Shown here: piece by piece, positions 1 through 12,034 of the stretch | Layout of the letters: each line of letters starts with the position of its first letter | Numbering within the stretch: the first letter of the stretch is position 1 | The notes under the pieces: generated by a model | What the model saw: only the letters and a program-made list of their open reading frames with translations | Database searches by the model: none | What the model was told of the DNA's origin: nothing | Translations under genes and position numbers: made by a program | DNA from: Paragyromitra xinjiangensis | Taxonomy: Eukaryota; Ascomycota; Pezizomycetes; Pezizales; Discinaceae | Direction of reading: 5' to 3' | DNA length: 64,000 nucleotides | NCBI GenBank assembly: GCA_038503065.1 | Contig: JBCAMK010000008.1 | Location: 1,922,001-1,986,000 of the forward strand

Positions 1-1237
1 TAAACCCAAACACTTCAGATTACAGACTTATTCTTGCGGGCACGCTTAGAGCTTCTGGCGGTAATTGAGGTAGTAGTAGTTGCTGGAGTGTTTGGGTTTC
101 AAGTCACGTTGTTGGTTCTTCCATATTTACTCCCGTCACTATTCCTTTCTCTTCAGCAAGTAAACGCAATTTAGAATTGAAAGGCTATTTATTGAGATGC
201 AGAAAGGATAATGCGTTACATTTTAATCACATAGACACTCGCTAACATCACGTCGAAGGATCTTGGGAATATTCGCTTTAAATGAATTACTACTACTACT
301 ACTACTACTACTTGGGAATATTCGCGCTAGAGAGATACTTATAGGTCGTAGAGGCGTTTGTGGAAGGAGTGACGAAGATAAAGCACTTGTTGGTAGCCTA
401 ATCTTATGATTTTGCAGGTCTCCCATGATTTTTGGCCATTTTCAGAAATTAAATTTATTACATTCTTGCTTTTGTCTACTTTCAATCACCTTTACTCATT
501 TGCTCGCGGAGGTATATCCAACCAATTTTTGGAAACCTTGACATGGGTAGGATGGTAGCTGAATTCGAATCAGTGGCAATTGCCTTCGTTCCCGGGCCCA
601 CACTCGAAGCCATTTTATATACTGTTTTAGGAGTAGTTGGGTTCCTTTATAGGTTTGCGATAGCATCCCCAATTTCGTAATTATGCCGGTTTAAGTTCGA
701 AGTCGTTCTTGAGGAATTTACCTTGTAGGAAGTGAGGAAATATCTCGCCCAAGCGATGATATAACGGAAAGGTATATCAAGGCACGCTTGCGCATACCTA
801 TATCTACTCCCCAACTTGTGAACGAGACGAACAGAGTCCTAGATATTGAACTCATCTTTCTATTGTTTTTTTCCCAAACAGAAGGACTAGGGATATACTT
901 TTCTAAGAATTGGACGGCATCTGATAGAATTTTATTTTATAGCTGTTAGATGTTTTCTTCGTACCGTTATATAAGCTCCTTGGATCCGCTCTGGCGAATT
1001 CGTTGAAATGTGCGAGGTCTTGCCGGTTTTTCACTGCTGTCCTGCTTGTGGGACAGGGCAGAGGAGCTAGTCGCTTGGGAAAACGCTGCAATCGCTTCCC
1101 GCAGGCGAAGCCCCTCGGCTAGATAGTAAGCGGAGAGTTAGATGCATCTCAGGGTGCTTTATGTGAGCGAACTAGGCCAACTCATCCTATGCCCCTAGGA
1201 GTGGGTCATGGAAGGGCAAGAAAATACAGTTCCGAGG
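1..1237. other. Intergenic stretch, no gene seen
   Basis: No open frame here has a recognisable domain or a credible exon chain. The only clear structure is an ACT-type microsatellite with a flanking short duplication near 261-325, listed separately. Confidence 0.5.
261..325 (+). repeat. ACT trinucleotide microsatellite between two copies of a 15-base word
   Basis: A run of ACT/TAC units spans about 287-312. The word CTTGGGAATATTCGC occurs just before it (262-276) and again just after it (311-325), so the array sits inside a short direct duplication. This is consistent with slippage or local duplication. No function is visible. Confidence 0.85.
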
Positions 1238-1617
1238 TAACGTATTATACCGTGTACCCGATCACCGCTGTGTAGCCGATCACAGAAATATTAAAAATAA
1301 AAATGTCACTTATAATAACCTAGGACTCTCCCTCTACCTGTTTCTCTCACTGCATAGTGCTGGGTCTTTCTAGATATATCTAGATAGCCATCAGAGGCTT
1401 CAGAATGAATTTCATCCATCTCGTTCCAGATCCAAGTCAACACTAGAAAGCAAAGCTGCTACCACATCAACAACCTGAAGTGTGGCTTTTTAGAAGCCTG
1501 CCACATCTAGCTGATTTTGCACCCTTGTTAAGGCCTGTTGATGGCTGAAGCATCAAAAATTATGGTCTGAAGCAGTTCTGGGCTTGGGCCTGATCGGTTA
1601 CACGGTATAATACGTTA
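1238..1617. mobile_element. MITE-like element with inverted ends and TA target duplication
   Basis: Bases 1240-1264 and 1591-1615 are inverted repeats differing at one position. The left end reads ACGTATTATACCGTGTA and the right end ends in its complement. Each end is flanked by TA (1238-1239 and 1616-1617), the target-site duplication typical of Tc1/mariner-type elements. The 376-bp body has no coding frame, so it would be non-autonomous. It also contains a short palindrome near 1371-1386 (CTAGATATATCTAG). A single-copy fold-back sequence is the alternative, and a genome copy count would separate the two. Confidence 0.8.
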
Positions 1618-2010
1618 GATGGAAGCAGATACTCCGCTTTATGAACTGGATGAAGGGAGAAATTAAGGTGAGTTAAGAAAGCATGAAGCTGACGTGAATT
1701 GTACTTGATATATCTTCCGTATCACCACATCCTCGAAGTTCGATATTTCTTATCTAATTCCCTCAGCCACTTCTCGAGAATTCCCATCAGGCATAACGCT
1801 TGCATTTGTGTAAGAAAATGTTGATAAAGTACAATTTTAAGTTTTGTACAAAGATACAACTTCCTATCCACCCATTGACTGAATCTAATCTGTACAATTA
1901 CCTCCCCAAATCACAAGAACGCCAGTGTCCGCATACCATACTGATACTATCCTCTTCTGTAAGGTTCATAACCTAGAGATATTCTACACAACCCCTGGTT
2001 CAGTCCTTCC

Positions 2011-2524
2011 CTATTTCGTCTTTTCCATCCCTAGCTCCTTTTGAAATCCTGCTCTTTTCTCCGGTGGTACAGGCCCCTCCCTTCTAGGACCTTTAATGAT
2101 CTCAACGACTTTCTGGCCTGGATCTTCACCGGGTTGTTCTTTCCCCGAAAGTCGACGTTTCTCAAGCCTTCGTTTGAACCACTCACCACGAGCAGCGTCT
2201 TGCTGCTCCTGTGTCGCATTGAGAACCATGCAAGAATTCATACCCTTGCGCTGGGCTCGACAGGCCCATGTGGCAGAGACGGTGCGGTTACGGGCGCACT
2301 CGGCAAATCCTACAATTTGGGGTAAAGTTAGTCAATTGGGGTTGAATTGACAAGCACTTAAAGGGAAACATACGTTTAATCTCCTCAGCGCACATCCCTC
2401 TCACTCTAGCATAGTAAAGATCTCGTACTTGCCCCTCCTGGTACGCTGATAGTGGGAGAGGGTTCTTGCTGAGTATCTCCGCGCTTGGGGAGATCTGTGA
2501 TGTAGATGTTGATTCTGCTTGCAT
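2011..2524 (-). CDS. CMC1: COX assembly mitochondrial protein, Cmc1-like twin CX9C protein
   Basis: The model is complement(join(2011..2309,2374..2524)), 149 residues. The single intron (2310-2373) runs GTATGT to TAG and splits an Arg codon. Cysteines at residues 45, 55, 67 and 77 form two C-x9-C motifs, the fold of small intermembrane-space proteins oxidised by Mia40. The segment around residues 21-43 (NPLPLSAYQE...RDLYY) matches the fungal Cmc1 family as I know it. Family members assist copper delivery and Cox1 maturation in cytochrome c oxidase assembly. The C-terminal tail is charged and probably disordered. The start is the ATG at 2524. Family membership is firm, and assignment to Cmc1 rather than a close CHCH paralogue is less so. 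Confidence 0.88.
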
Positions 2525-5500
2525 TTTGTCTTTTCGCTTGTAGGTTTCTGGATGGTGGGGCTAAATGATTGTGTCACAATTGTGGTCTTAAGGTGGGGTG
2601 AGGTCCCGAAGGCCAATTGAGGTCTCTGGGGTCGAAGGAGAGCTCTAATTTAGAGGTGAAGCAAAGTCCTTGGTAATGATTCCACAATTTGCTTGATGTT
2701 GCTCGCCGTTGAAGCTTATCCCGCATGCTGTAATGTCAGACGACGTAGTTGTGGCTGTTGCGAGAGATAGGTGGCTGTGATGTCATGACCTCCTGAGGAG
2801 CGGAGGACAGGGATCAGCCACAACAAAGATCTAATCTCGGGTCTTGCGAAATTCCACATTCCATTAAACCTGATGCATTTACGGCATGAAAGTGCTATAA
2901 GGCCCACAACCTATGGGTGTGGCTGCGTGTTTCAGTTTTACAACTACATGTACGTATGAAATCAAAAATCGCTGGTTGCATCACTCTTCGGAAATCAACA
3001 ATAAGTAGATAGAAGTCATAAATTGATTCTATCGACTGTGTACCATAGGGTACTTGGGAAACTGAGGAGCGGACAAAACTAGCTAAAGGTACAGAGCCAG
3101 TAAGGTGCAGGTACCAGTACAAGGCGTACACCAAGAAACCGAGCAGAGAAAGGTGGAAGAGAAAAAAACAAAACAAGAACCATTGAGAAAATGAAAATCC
3201 TTGCCATTTGACTTTCCCAACTGTATGCTGCTCCACCAAACCGCCTTTTAAAGACCAGGGTATTGTCAAGCGAAGTGCTGAAGAAACCTTCTTTTTTATT
3301 CGCGAGCAGGTACAGCTTCATCGAATGGGAGTTATGGGAAAAGAAGCTGCAAAAAGGTGGATTAATGGATTTTCCTTCTAGAAAGCGGATCGGAAAAGAA
3401 GGAAAGGGACTCACTTTGGTTACTTTGCACTCCAGTAGGTGAGGTGATTTGAGCTCTGTTCCTGACTGGATCGTATTCGAGCCCTTGATATTTTAGATAC
3501 GCGCCTGAGCAAGCTTCTCCACGTTCGAGCCGATAACTCTCGAGACGCCCACATGGTAAAAGCCTAGTAGCCGTTCTGAATCGCAAAAATCTCGAACGGC
3601 GATTGGAAAACAAGCAATTCTCTTTGTTTTTCTACCTCGAAGGCCATGAAGTACTGGATAACCCGCTATCTGATACTGGGTCGGCTTTTGCATGGCTACG
3701 AGCGAATTTCTCGTGATTCAATCCGATCCCTAGCGAAAACATGTAGGGTGATCACCGCTCTGGTGTGTCGTGTGGACTGTCTGGTATTACAAGCAAGAAG
3801 CCCCTCAGAGTCGGCTAATCGGAATCGCAGTGGGTCGAACCCACCATAAGGAGGAAGCCATAAAAAAAATACAGAATTCCGTGGTTCAGACAATACCTGG
3901 ACCAATCCGTATAGAAAACGACTGTACTAACAAAGTTTTGCGAGGGACTCCCCGTATATTGACAGCTAGCAAAATTCCGCCCGGATGTGCTAAGTGTACT
4001 ATTCAACTCCCGGCAGGATGTTTATATTTTTCTGGGACGGCTGCTGTAGTCTATCGTCAAACCGAACTCCGATTTGTTGCGGTCGTTACGCCTAAAAGAA
4101 TTTCGATGAATGACCTTTACCTCATCGGGATTGTGCTGGAAACTGGCAATGGATGAACCGCATGACCCATCTGTGCGTTCTGAGTCGACCCACACTCATT
4201 CTAAGTTTCTAGACTTTTTATCAACACTTCGATACCTCTTTTCGAAAAAGCCTATTTAACATTAATAAATGTAACCATTTCAGAAAATAGCAACGTAGAG
4301 ACGTACCTGAACTCATTTTGGTACAGTGAGACTTCAAGTTACTGGTGTCAATGTCATTCACACAAGTAGCTAGACCAAGCCTAAAATGCTATAGCAATCA
4401 CTAGTAGTTAGCTCATCTAGTCTAATTGCATTGAGGGCGGTTGGTGACTGGTTTCTTACTCCGTACTTTAGGACCTGGTTTGTGTTTCGGTGGCTATTAG
4501 ACTCAACCACCGCTAATCCTCAAGCTCTCCTTGATTTGCTGAGCCCGGGCAATTCGTGATGATTTTTCAACGAATACTACAAGGAACGCTCCAGATTTAA
4601 AGAAGCGGAAGAAACCCCTAGGGAGGACCTTCATTAGCTTATTGGCCCTTGAATCTTTGGATAAGAGAGCACTTACAACAAGTGCGAAGCTAATTTTTTA
4701 ACAGAACCCTAACTTCCTTTGCAATCAAGTGCTGATGAAGGCAGAGGAATTTCAAGAACGAGTAAGGGACCTGTTTCCTCGGATTTGTTGTGGATGAGCT
4801 ACCATGTTTTGAGAACGGCGCCGATCATGTCGTGATAGGTAGGTAACGACCCGAAGGAATAATTGGCAAATGAGTAGGCTTAGTAGGCGTGGCCAGCGAT
4901 CCTAGAAGGTCTTTGATTTTCCGGCACTGCCTTTGAATAAAACCAGGACGAGCGGATTTTTTTAGTGTACGAGCAAAGGAACCGGAGGAACTACGTCTTT
5001 CCCTTGTACTAGCGATCGAGAGGAGTTTCCACCGATATTACGGATCAAGTTCGTCGATAATGAGACTGAAGTCTGCATCCTCAGGGACTACAAAAACTTC
5101 CAGCAAGTTTTTTATAGTAGGAAACCATCCTAGTGTAATTACCAAGCCGAATCTTATCGCAATTATTGTTGACAGGAATATCGAATTTGAGAGTGAACAA
5201 GCAGAAACCTAAAATAAAATAAGTAACGAGAACCCCAAAGTTGCTGTCATGTTACTTACATTCCCTTAGCCCAGTCCAAAAATTGTTTGCTTAAGTTCCG
5301 TCAATATTAAGGTTTGCAGTAGTCTTGGTTTGAATTTGATACCCACGGCCATTTTTTCGAATACTCTCAAGATAGATGCGCCAGGTATCTTAGTCAAGGT
5401 GCCATTGCTGTGAAGATTTTCGCCAAGGTAATCATTATCATTTCCTATCTCGGATACCATAGAGTAGCTTTCGGATAACTGTCGAATCCAGTCGGTCGCG

Positions 5501-7241
5501 TCTTAATTGGGAGAACCCATATAATTTCTAGCAAGCTAGGTATCCTTGGCGAGAGTCACTTTCCGCGAGCGGCTGATGCTGGAAGACTTCTCGGTTTTAA
5601 AATGTTTTCGCAAGCGACTATTATGGAATGGTGCAAGGGTTGATACTCTTATCTAATGGAAGGAGTTCCTTGGGCTGTTTTTTCCTGGCTACATTCGTCC
5701 AGTGCGTCGGATAAGGAAACTGTTAACCAGGCTTACAAGGAACTCGACGGGCCTCTGTTGATCTTGTTCCTTGTAGTCGAAGTAGATGTAGGCCGCAACC
5801 ACGCCCTGGCTGTCGCTACAGCTTGGACACGTAGAAGACCCCCTAGGGATCGTAACTTAATTCAGCGTAACTACAATAGAAATCAAGTCAGCAAAAGTTA
5901 AAACTTATAAAACGGACTACTTACCACCTTGGAACCGTCCCGCAAGCTTGAGGCAACCTAGGCTTTTAGAATATTATTACCAAGACGATCAATATAGCCA
6001 GTTAGATATCTTACATTAATTTCTGATTATTAATCCAGTCAGCCACAGAGTTCGACTTGGGGGAGATTTTCTTTACCTAACCACTGCTCTCAAGATTGGT
6101 TTTCTGGACATATGTCTCTATCACTTTCGAGAGCTGTCTAAGGCTAATGTTAACAAGATAAAATCGAAAGGTTATCCATCCATCTCACTTACATTTGATC
6201 CAGAGTCAAGGCAAGGATTAAAGTGCTCCAATGCCTCTCTCTTCGCGAGATATTTAGCGGGTTTTTGATTCCTTTCAACGGCCATTGGAGACTGTTCGCT
6301 ATCACTTCGAACCGCTCGTTAGGTTTCAACTTAGACTGCAGTTTCCCAACCCTTAAGTTCGTCAGCTCGATAATTTTGTGGGTGTTATTGGCTGTGGATT
6401 CGTGTTACTGAGTGCGACAAAGGTTGCTGAGAAGCTAAACCCGTGGTTTATTATATCTTCTTCGCCTGCCAGTGGATAGGTAATTAATCGATTTTGCTGT
6501 ATCCTCCGCCTATTAGGCGCAGGCAATCGGGATTTCCTCTTGCCCGCACAAGCAAGCAGTCCCCGAAGGGGTGAGGGTGAGGGGTACACTACAGCATCGT
6601 CCAGAGCGGGGTTTTTATGCACAAGCGATAGTTATCAGATCAAGATAAAAAGTCTTGGCTGTTCTTTACGCAACTGCTTGGCACCAGATGACCGATTCTC
6701 CAAAGCCCCCACATGGCCAAATAAATTAGTCTCTAAAGAACCATGTAATTTCGCCTACAAATGTCTGTGGTATAAAGATAGTACGAGCCTCACATCGTTT
6801 ATATCATACAATGTATCCTTATATGCTGAAAGACCATAGTGTTTACATAAGACCACACGTGCCACCAGCTTTGTCAATAATTTTAGCCATTCTCCCTACA
6901 GCTTATAAACCAAAGGAAAGAACAAATAAAGAGTTAATATCTATGAACTTGCAAGTCTCCTAGCATGACTTTTATCTTGGGTCAGGGGGGTGCGGGATTG
7001 GCCGCTTTCTAGGGACCGTTTGCTCTTTTTTCTCACAGATAGTTCAACCAAGTTGATAAAATCCCATAGAAGGCCTCCGTCATTATAAATTCCTAGCTTC
7101 CTCCACAAGATCGATGGCTCATATATAAGTCCTCCCGGGAGCACTAAAGAAAAACAGATGAAACCAATCAAATTTTCATAAACACTCAACGCCGGCAATT
7201 ACAGCCTTTATCCCCTTGCTTCTAGAAAAACCCCCACCGAT
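2525..7241. other. 4.7-kb gene-poor stretch
   Basis: No family is recognisable on either strand and no chain of frames joins through plausible splice sites. An open frame at 3770-4156 (+) reaches 128 codons but has no ATG until near its end and resembles nothing known to me. The palindrome TACATGTA lies at 2945-2952. Old degraded repeats are possible but cannot be shown from this window alone. Confidence 0.45.
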
Positions 7242-8273
7242 TCAAGCCACCTTAGCGTCCGCTAGCTTCGCTGCCGCCAATACTGCAGCTTCTTCAGCCA
7301 ACTTCTTCTCTTCCTTGATTCTCCTTTCCTTCCTCTCACTAAATCGATCACCAAACATATCAAATCCCGGTCTCAGAACCAAGCTAACTCTAACAAGTTC
7401 CTCACAGACATCAACCAATCGATCCCTATTGCCGCTCGGCATCAACCGACCTTCCTCCGTAAACTGAGTCCACGCTGCCGGTAACGAGCTCTGATTTGGG
7501 ATCGTAAACATCCGCATCCACCGTCCGAGGATTCTCAAAGAGTTGACTGTATTGAATGATTGCGAACCACCATTCACCTGGACCACTGCCAATGTTCTTC
7601 CCTGAGTAGGACGTACAGAGCCTGTGGTGAGAGGGATCCAGTCAATTTGATTCTTGAATACTGCCGTGAGGTTTCCGTGCTGCTCTGGTGACACCCAAAC
7701 ATGTCCGTCAGACCATAGTGAGAGATTTCTGAGTTCTTGGACTTTCTCATGATTGTGCTGGACGTCGTCTTTGACGGGAAGACCACGGGGATCGAATATT
7801 CGAACATCGGCACCGAGACGGTACAGTATGCGGGAGGCTTCGTAGGCCATTTTTCGGGAATAGGAACTGTTCAGAAAAATTAAATAATTGATACTAGTGA
7901 TGGCAACGGAGGGGGAGGGGAGGATGTACCATTCTCGAAGACTACCGTATAGAACTAAGAATTTCAAAGGTTTATAGCCTGGAGCCTGGCTATGTTCCTC
8001 TACAAACCTTGTTACGGCGTCCAATTCTAGCTCTGAGACCCAATCCGCTGCCTTCTTATCTTCAGATAATAGAAATGGTCGGTATTTCTGATTTATTGTT
8101 TCTTCTTCGGAAAGTTCAGGTACATGGACCGGTAGGCCTATGGCATCCGTTTTTGAGGGTACAGAATTCCCATTCGACACAGTTGAAAGTCCTGCGGATA
8201 CCATTGCGAAAATTCGTCTTGAAAAGAGATTATAGACGCAGGGACGGTTTCTCGATAGAAACTGCAAGAGCAT
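7242..8273 (-). CDS. arsH: ArsH-type NADPH-dependent FMN reductase
   Basis: The model is complement(join(7242..7866,7930..8273)), 322 residues. The 63-nt intron (7867-7929, GTACAT to CAG) is in frame, but reading through it would insert about 21 unrelated residues into the flavin-binding loop. Once it is removed the loop reads GSLRECSYSRK (residues 110-120), the expected FMN phosphate-binding motif. Later blocks include [20 protein letters not shown] and [20 protein letters not shown], typical of ArsH. The family reduces flavins, quinones and azo dyes and oxidises organoarsenicals in bacteria. The role in fungi is less defined. The first ATG is at 8273; a second Met at residue 24 could be the start of a shorter form. 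The C-terminus is Ala/Lys/Glu-rich. No other arsenic genes lie nearby. Confidence 0.93.
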   Translation of the reverse strand: MLLQFLSRNRPCVYNLFSRRIFAMVSAGLSTVSNGNSVPSKTDAIGLPVHVPELSEEETINQKYRPFLLSEDKKAADWVSELELDAVTRFVEEHSQAPGYKPLKFLVLYGSLREWYILPSPSVAITSINYLIFLNSSYSRKMAYEASRILYRLGADVRIFDPRGLPVKDDVQHNHEKVQELRNLSLWSDGHVWVSPEQHGNLTAVFKNQIDWIPLTTGSVRPTQGRTLAVVQVNGGSQSFNTVNSLRILGRWMRMFTIPNQSSLPAAWTQFTEEGRLMPSGNRDRLVDVCEELVRVSLVLRPGFDMFGDRFSERKERRIKEEKKLAEEAAVLAAAKLADAKVA

Positions 8274-9475
8274 TGAACTTAACAAAGCTGAATGAGAGAA
8301 GTAAAGACTTCGAGTTCTGAAGGTACTTTTATTTAATTGAGGTGAAGGTCACCCATCGCATGTCATTCGCTGACTAGTTATGGGGAGGACATTAGGCGGC
8401 ATTGAAAAAAATAGAAAAAAATGAGTGGCCAACTGAAGAACATAAAACACTTTCTAACACCGGTATAAGGTACCTGCGGGAAAACAGAAGGCCGAATCTC
8501 GGAGGGAAGGTGCCGGAAGCTAAAAGATAGTCCATAGGCCAGGCTAGATCCTACCGTGACGATCGACAGGACCCACATCTAAAGTACCGCTTAGAATACC
8601 AGAAAATTTTCGATTTTTAGAGATAGCTCGTGAGGCCTTGCCCGAGTTACTGGTAATCTAGATGAAATTGTCATTCAAACGTTGGGATTGGGTGGTTGCC
8701 CTTGGCGGAATGTCATTTGTGCATGTCGCTAAATCCTCATGATCAGATGATCAGAGCCAGCGGATATCTGAGACTCTTCAGGAACCGATCACGCCATCCA
8801 TCTGCACCTAGATGAAAGATTAGAGCACTTTAGGTATCACTTATAATTACTGAGATCCTCAAAATTCAAAATTCAACTTTCTAGCAGTCTTATCACCATC
8901 CCGTTCCACAAACAAAGTAGGTAACAGAATACTGTGGTTCAAAACTGTGTTACGTCTAACCTCAATCAAAAGGTTGCAAGTTCACAAAGCTCTAACCTAC
9001 CATAGCGAATGAGAAGAAATTTTTGGAGCACTTTTATATCTGAACCCAGATGAGGTGATTTCAGAGCCCTGTCTAGTTTGTGCAGCGTTGCGACGAAGCG
9101 GCTGACAATACTTAATCTCGCCCCAAGTAGTGAATTCGAACACAATTCATTAAACCATTCCAAGGTCTAAAATGGGCCAGATCTTATCGTTACACCGGCT
9201 AAGCTTTCTCGCAGCCCTAGCTATCATTGACATCCAGCCCCGAATATTCCCAGTCCCAGCGTAGCGGTCATCACGTGCAGAGCCTCACACCCAAAGGCCA
9301 GGTTGCTATGCGTGCGCGCCCCTGAGAGCTTATTCCGACCTCGCAACACCAAACCAACCGCAGAACGACACAGCTGTTCACTCCTTTTTCTTTTCCACGA
9401 CGCTCCTTTTCAAAATCGACACCGCGATTTGATTTACATTAGTTTTTTTAGTCGTTGTGTTTGTTTAAACAAATC
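8274..9475. other. Divergent intergenic region between arsH and DPM2
   Basis: This 1.2-kb stretch holds the upstream regions of two divergent genes. I see no coding frame with family signatures and no RNA gene. Confidence 0.5.
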
Positions 9476-9891
9476 ATGGTATATACACGCTCCTTAGAAA
9501 AGTATCTTCAAAGCCAGAATTCTAACACTTGTCCAAACAGCTCGCCAAGCTTACCGGCCTGATGATGCTCCTCGTCGCATCCGCTGTATTCCTCTACTAC
9601 ACTATCTGGACGCTGTTTATCGTATGTCTACCCCCCCGATCTCTGATTCCATCCTACTATCCCCTTTCTTGCACCTCACTAACGACATAACAGCCATTCG
9701 TGGACGACGGCCACCCACTCCACGACCTTTTCCCTCCCCGCGTCTGGGCGATCCGTATCCCTGTGATTCTCATCCTCGTAGGCATCGCTGTGGTCGGCAG
9801 CTTCCTGAGCGTCGTTATGATCAGGAGTGGGAGGAAGAAGGCTGCGAAGGAGAAGGCAAAGGCGGCAGTACAAGGAAAGAAGAAGAATTAG
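9476..9891 (+). CDS. DPM2: Dolichol-phosphate mannose synthase regulatory subunit Dpm2
   Basis: The model is join(9476..9478,9541..9621,9694..9891), 93 residues. The first exon is just the ATG: the donor GTATAT follows at once and the next exon opens with CTCGCCAAG. The second intron runs GTATGT to CAG. The protein has two membrane segments (about residues 6-28 and 46-69) around the conserved loop with HPLHDLFPPRVWAIRIPV, then a lysine-rich cytosolic tail. Dpm2 stabilises and anchors the catalytic Dpm1 in the ER membrane, where dolichol-phosphate mannose is made for N-glycans, GPI anchors and O-mannosylation. The length fits the family. ALG7, of the same dolichol pathway, is the next gene and converges on it. 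The start exon rests on splice logic and is the least certain part. Confidence 0.9.
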
Positions 9892-9941
9892 GGTTCCAGG
9901 CTGTTAGTCACCGGGAGTGAAGATAGGGAAAGATAAAATGA

Positions 9942-9961
9942 GGGGAGGGAGGGAGGGAGGG
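9942..9961 (+). other. G-quadruplex-type motif in the DPM2 3' region
   Basis: Five G runs of three or four, each separated by a single A, lie 50 bases past the DPM2 stop on the sense strand. This is a canonical intramolecular quadruplex pattern in DNA, and in RNA if the 3' untranslated region extends this far. Folding is inferred, not shown. Confidence 0.7.
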
Positions 9962-10546
9962 AAGAGAAAGACATATTGTATATGTTTCGATGTGGGCCTG
10001 GTCCAGTTTCGCATGCGGGTCGAGAAGGGAGACGTTAGGAGAAAGACTTAATGGAAAAATGCATCTCAAGGAGGCATATCTCACGAAATTCAGACTCCAT
10101 CATTTGCGGCGCAACTTGAATATTATAATCGGTCAAATTGATAAAGTGATCGCATTAATCTCGTGATCTCTATTTTTTACAAGGTTAGCAGTACAGTTCT
10201 CACAAATCCTACACCAAAAGCAGAAGGAACTGGAAATTGATGTCGAAACCCTTGCTGAAGTGAGAGTATGTTACTAAAACGATGGTACCTGCTAGTAAAG
10301 ACAAAGGCAGTTGTTAAACTATCGGCATCACACGTTGATGAAAAGAGTTACGGCTACTACCAGTGAATCTAGAGTAGGTTACGAAGGATAAACCGCAATG
10401 GGAACAAATACTTGGAATACCAGGAAAGCAAAAAAAAAAGTTTTCTATTACCGTTTCCGAACGACCTTAAATAAAGAGTACTCTAAAACCCCAGCCCAGG
10501 CGCTCCCGCCAACTCCTAATAAAGAGCAAAAAATAACCATATGTAC
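9962..10546. other. Convergent intergenic region DPM2/ALG7
   Basis: This is the 3' flanks of two convergent genes. No gene is seen. A frame open on the + strand from about 10398 overlaps the ALG7 coding end and is a shadow. Confidence 0.5.
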
Positions 10547-12034
10547 TCAAAACCCAAGTTTCAAATTATCACTCGGAAAAATCAACAACGCCGCCTTATG
10601 TCTAATCAACAACCCAACAACCCCACACACCACCTGCAACGCCACGATCCCGATCGCTACCCTATCCTCCCTCATCGGGCCAAACCACACAATCCACAAA
10701 TTAAGAATTGTCAGATTCGAACACCCCGTAATAACCCCATCACTATTCCTCCATACCCGCACCAGCTTCACCTTCTCCAACACCGTCAACGCAAGCACCA
10801 CATACCACTTCGGCGGCTGCGGGAACTCCACCCGAGACACCTCCATCAGCCCTGTTTGTGCGCGAAACCGCGGGAGTCGGTGGCGCGGACATGGGATGAG
10901 GCGGAGGAGTTGAGGAGAAGAGTATATAAAATTGAAGATTTGCGGGATAAACAGCAAGAGGAGCGTCTTGCTAAAATGTCCCAGGATACCAACAACGGCA
11001 AATGTCATACCGGCGAAGTAGCAGTACGTATCCCCAACGAATACCTTAGACGGATACCAATTATGCCACCAGAGTGCGAGCGAGACACCTAGGAATGGAA
11101 GTAAGAAGTAGAGCGAGAATAGATGCGAGTCGGTTGCTGGGTGGCCTTCAACGGAGATATATAGCATATCGTTTATCGCTATGAAACATGCAATCACAAT
11201 ACTCTGGGTCACCTCGATGCCATTGATGCCTGCGAGGATGTTGATGGAGTTTGGACAGAAGATGGCAATGAGTGCCATGTAGACGTAATACCCCCAACTT
11301 AAATCGAGGAGGGATGTCCCGAGGTAGGGTTGGAGTGGGGTGGGCACGACGATATTAGTTACCCCGAAGTCGACATAGTAGACCATGAGCATGGGGATTG
11401 CGGCAATCGCAGGGAGAAACAATTTGTGGCGCCAGCGGACATCAAATAGGTCATCAGCAACACCGAGAATTACCATGGACTGGAGAGAGAGGATTGCGGA
11501 AAGGTATTCGCCGAGCTATATAAATGTTAGCTATGACCCAAATCACCCCAACGAACAAATACCTATAAATACCTTATTATGAGGGAAACGGTGGAGTAGC
11601 CTCCCTGTCTCAACCTCCTCCACCGTAACGTCCCTATTTCCCCCACCACTCGTACTCGCAACAAAATACTCATAAAATGGAAACGGCATAAACACAATCA
11701 TGCACATCAAGTACACAACCGCACAAACCGCACCCATAGTCTCCGGCCTACCCATCCCACATTAGCAAAGCTCCTTCAGAGCTCCTCGAAGGCAAACCTA
11801 CAGCTCCCTCCTATCCGCTTTGCTCACATCCTTCCCCTTAAGTCCAACCTTCTTAAATGCATCTCCCAGCCAGCTAATCAACGCAAATGTCGCTGCAAAC
11901 GCAATCCCGCTGAATCCCAAACTCGCCACTAATGGCTCTCCATCGCCCTTAAAAACGGTGTAGATTAGGCCGGAGGATGAGCCAACGAGAGTGAACAAGA
12001 AAAAATACCAGCCGGTGGAGATCTTTTGCGACAT
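10547..12034 (-). CDS. ALG7: UDP-GlcNAc:dolichyl-phosphate GlcNAc-1-phosphate transferase
   Basis: The model is complement(join(10547..11515,11573..11747,11802..12034)), 458 residues. Both introns are short (54 and 57 nt) with GTAGGT and GTATTT donors. The enzyme makes GlcNAc-PP-dolichol, the first step of lipid-linked N-glycan assembly in the ER membrane, and is the tunicamycin target. Visible hallmarks are FPHNK followed by the GEYLSAILSLQSM helix, the metal-site motif GVADD (Asp157-Asp158), NILAGINGIEVTQS, and KVFVGDTYCYFAGM. It ends with the NLTILNLW...FGPMREDR block shared by fungal Alg7 proteins. About ten hydrophobic segments are present. The ATG at 12034 is chosen because nothing upstream in that frame begins with ATG. 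It converges on DPM2. Confidence 0.95.

Noticed and set aside
2895..3614. Overlapping minus-strand frames with a hydrophobic segment (MARIFIFSMVLVLFF)
   Set aside because: Short frames in different registers cannot be joined by good splice sites. The hydrophobic run is likely due to T-rich DNA.
3820..3845. GTGGGTCGAACCCAC hairpin resembling a tRNA T-arm
   Set aside because: The loop length and the missing acceptor, D and anticodon arms do not fit a tRNA on either strand.
3770..4156. 128-codon + strand frame in the gene-poor left part
   Set aside because: It opens with GTG, the first ATG is near its end, and no family or splice partner is visible.
10398..10913. 171-codon + strand frame
   Set aside because: It overlaps the ALG7 C-terminal exon antisense, and its His/Asn/Thr/Pro-rich composition is the complement of that coding sequence.
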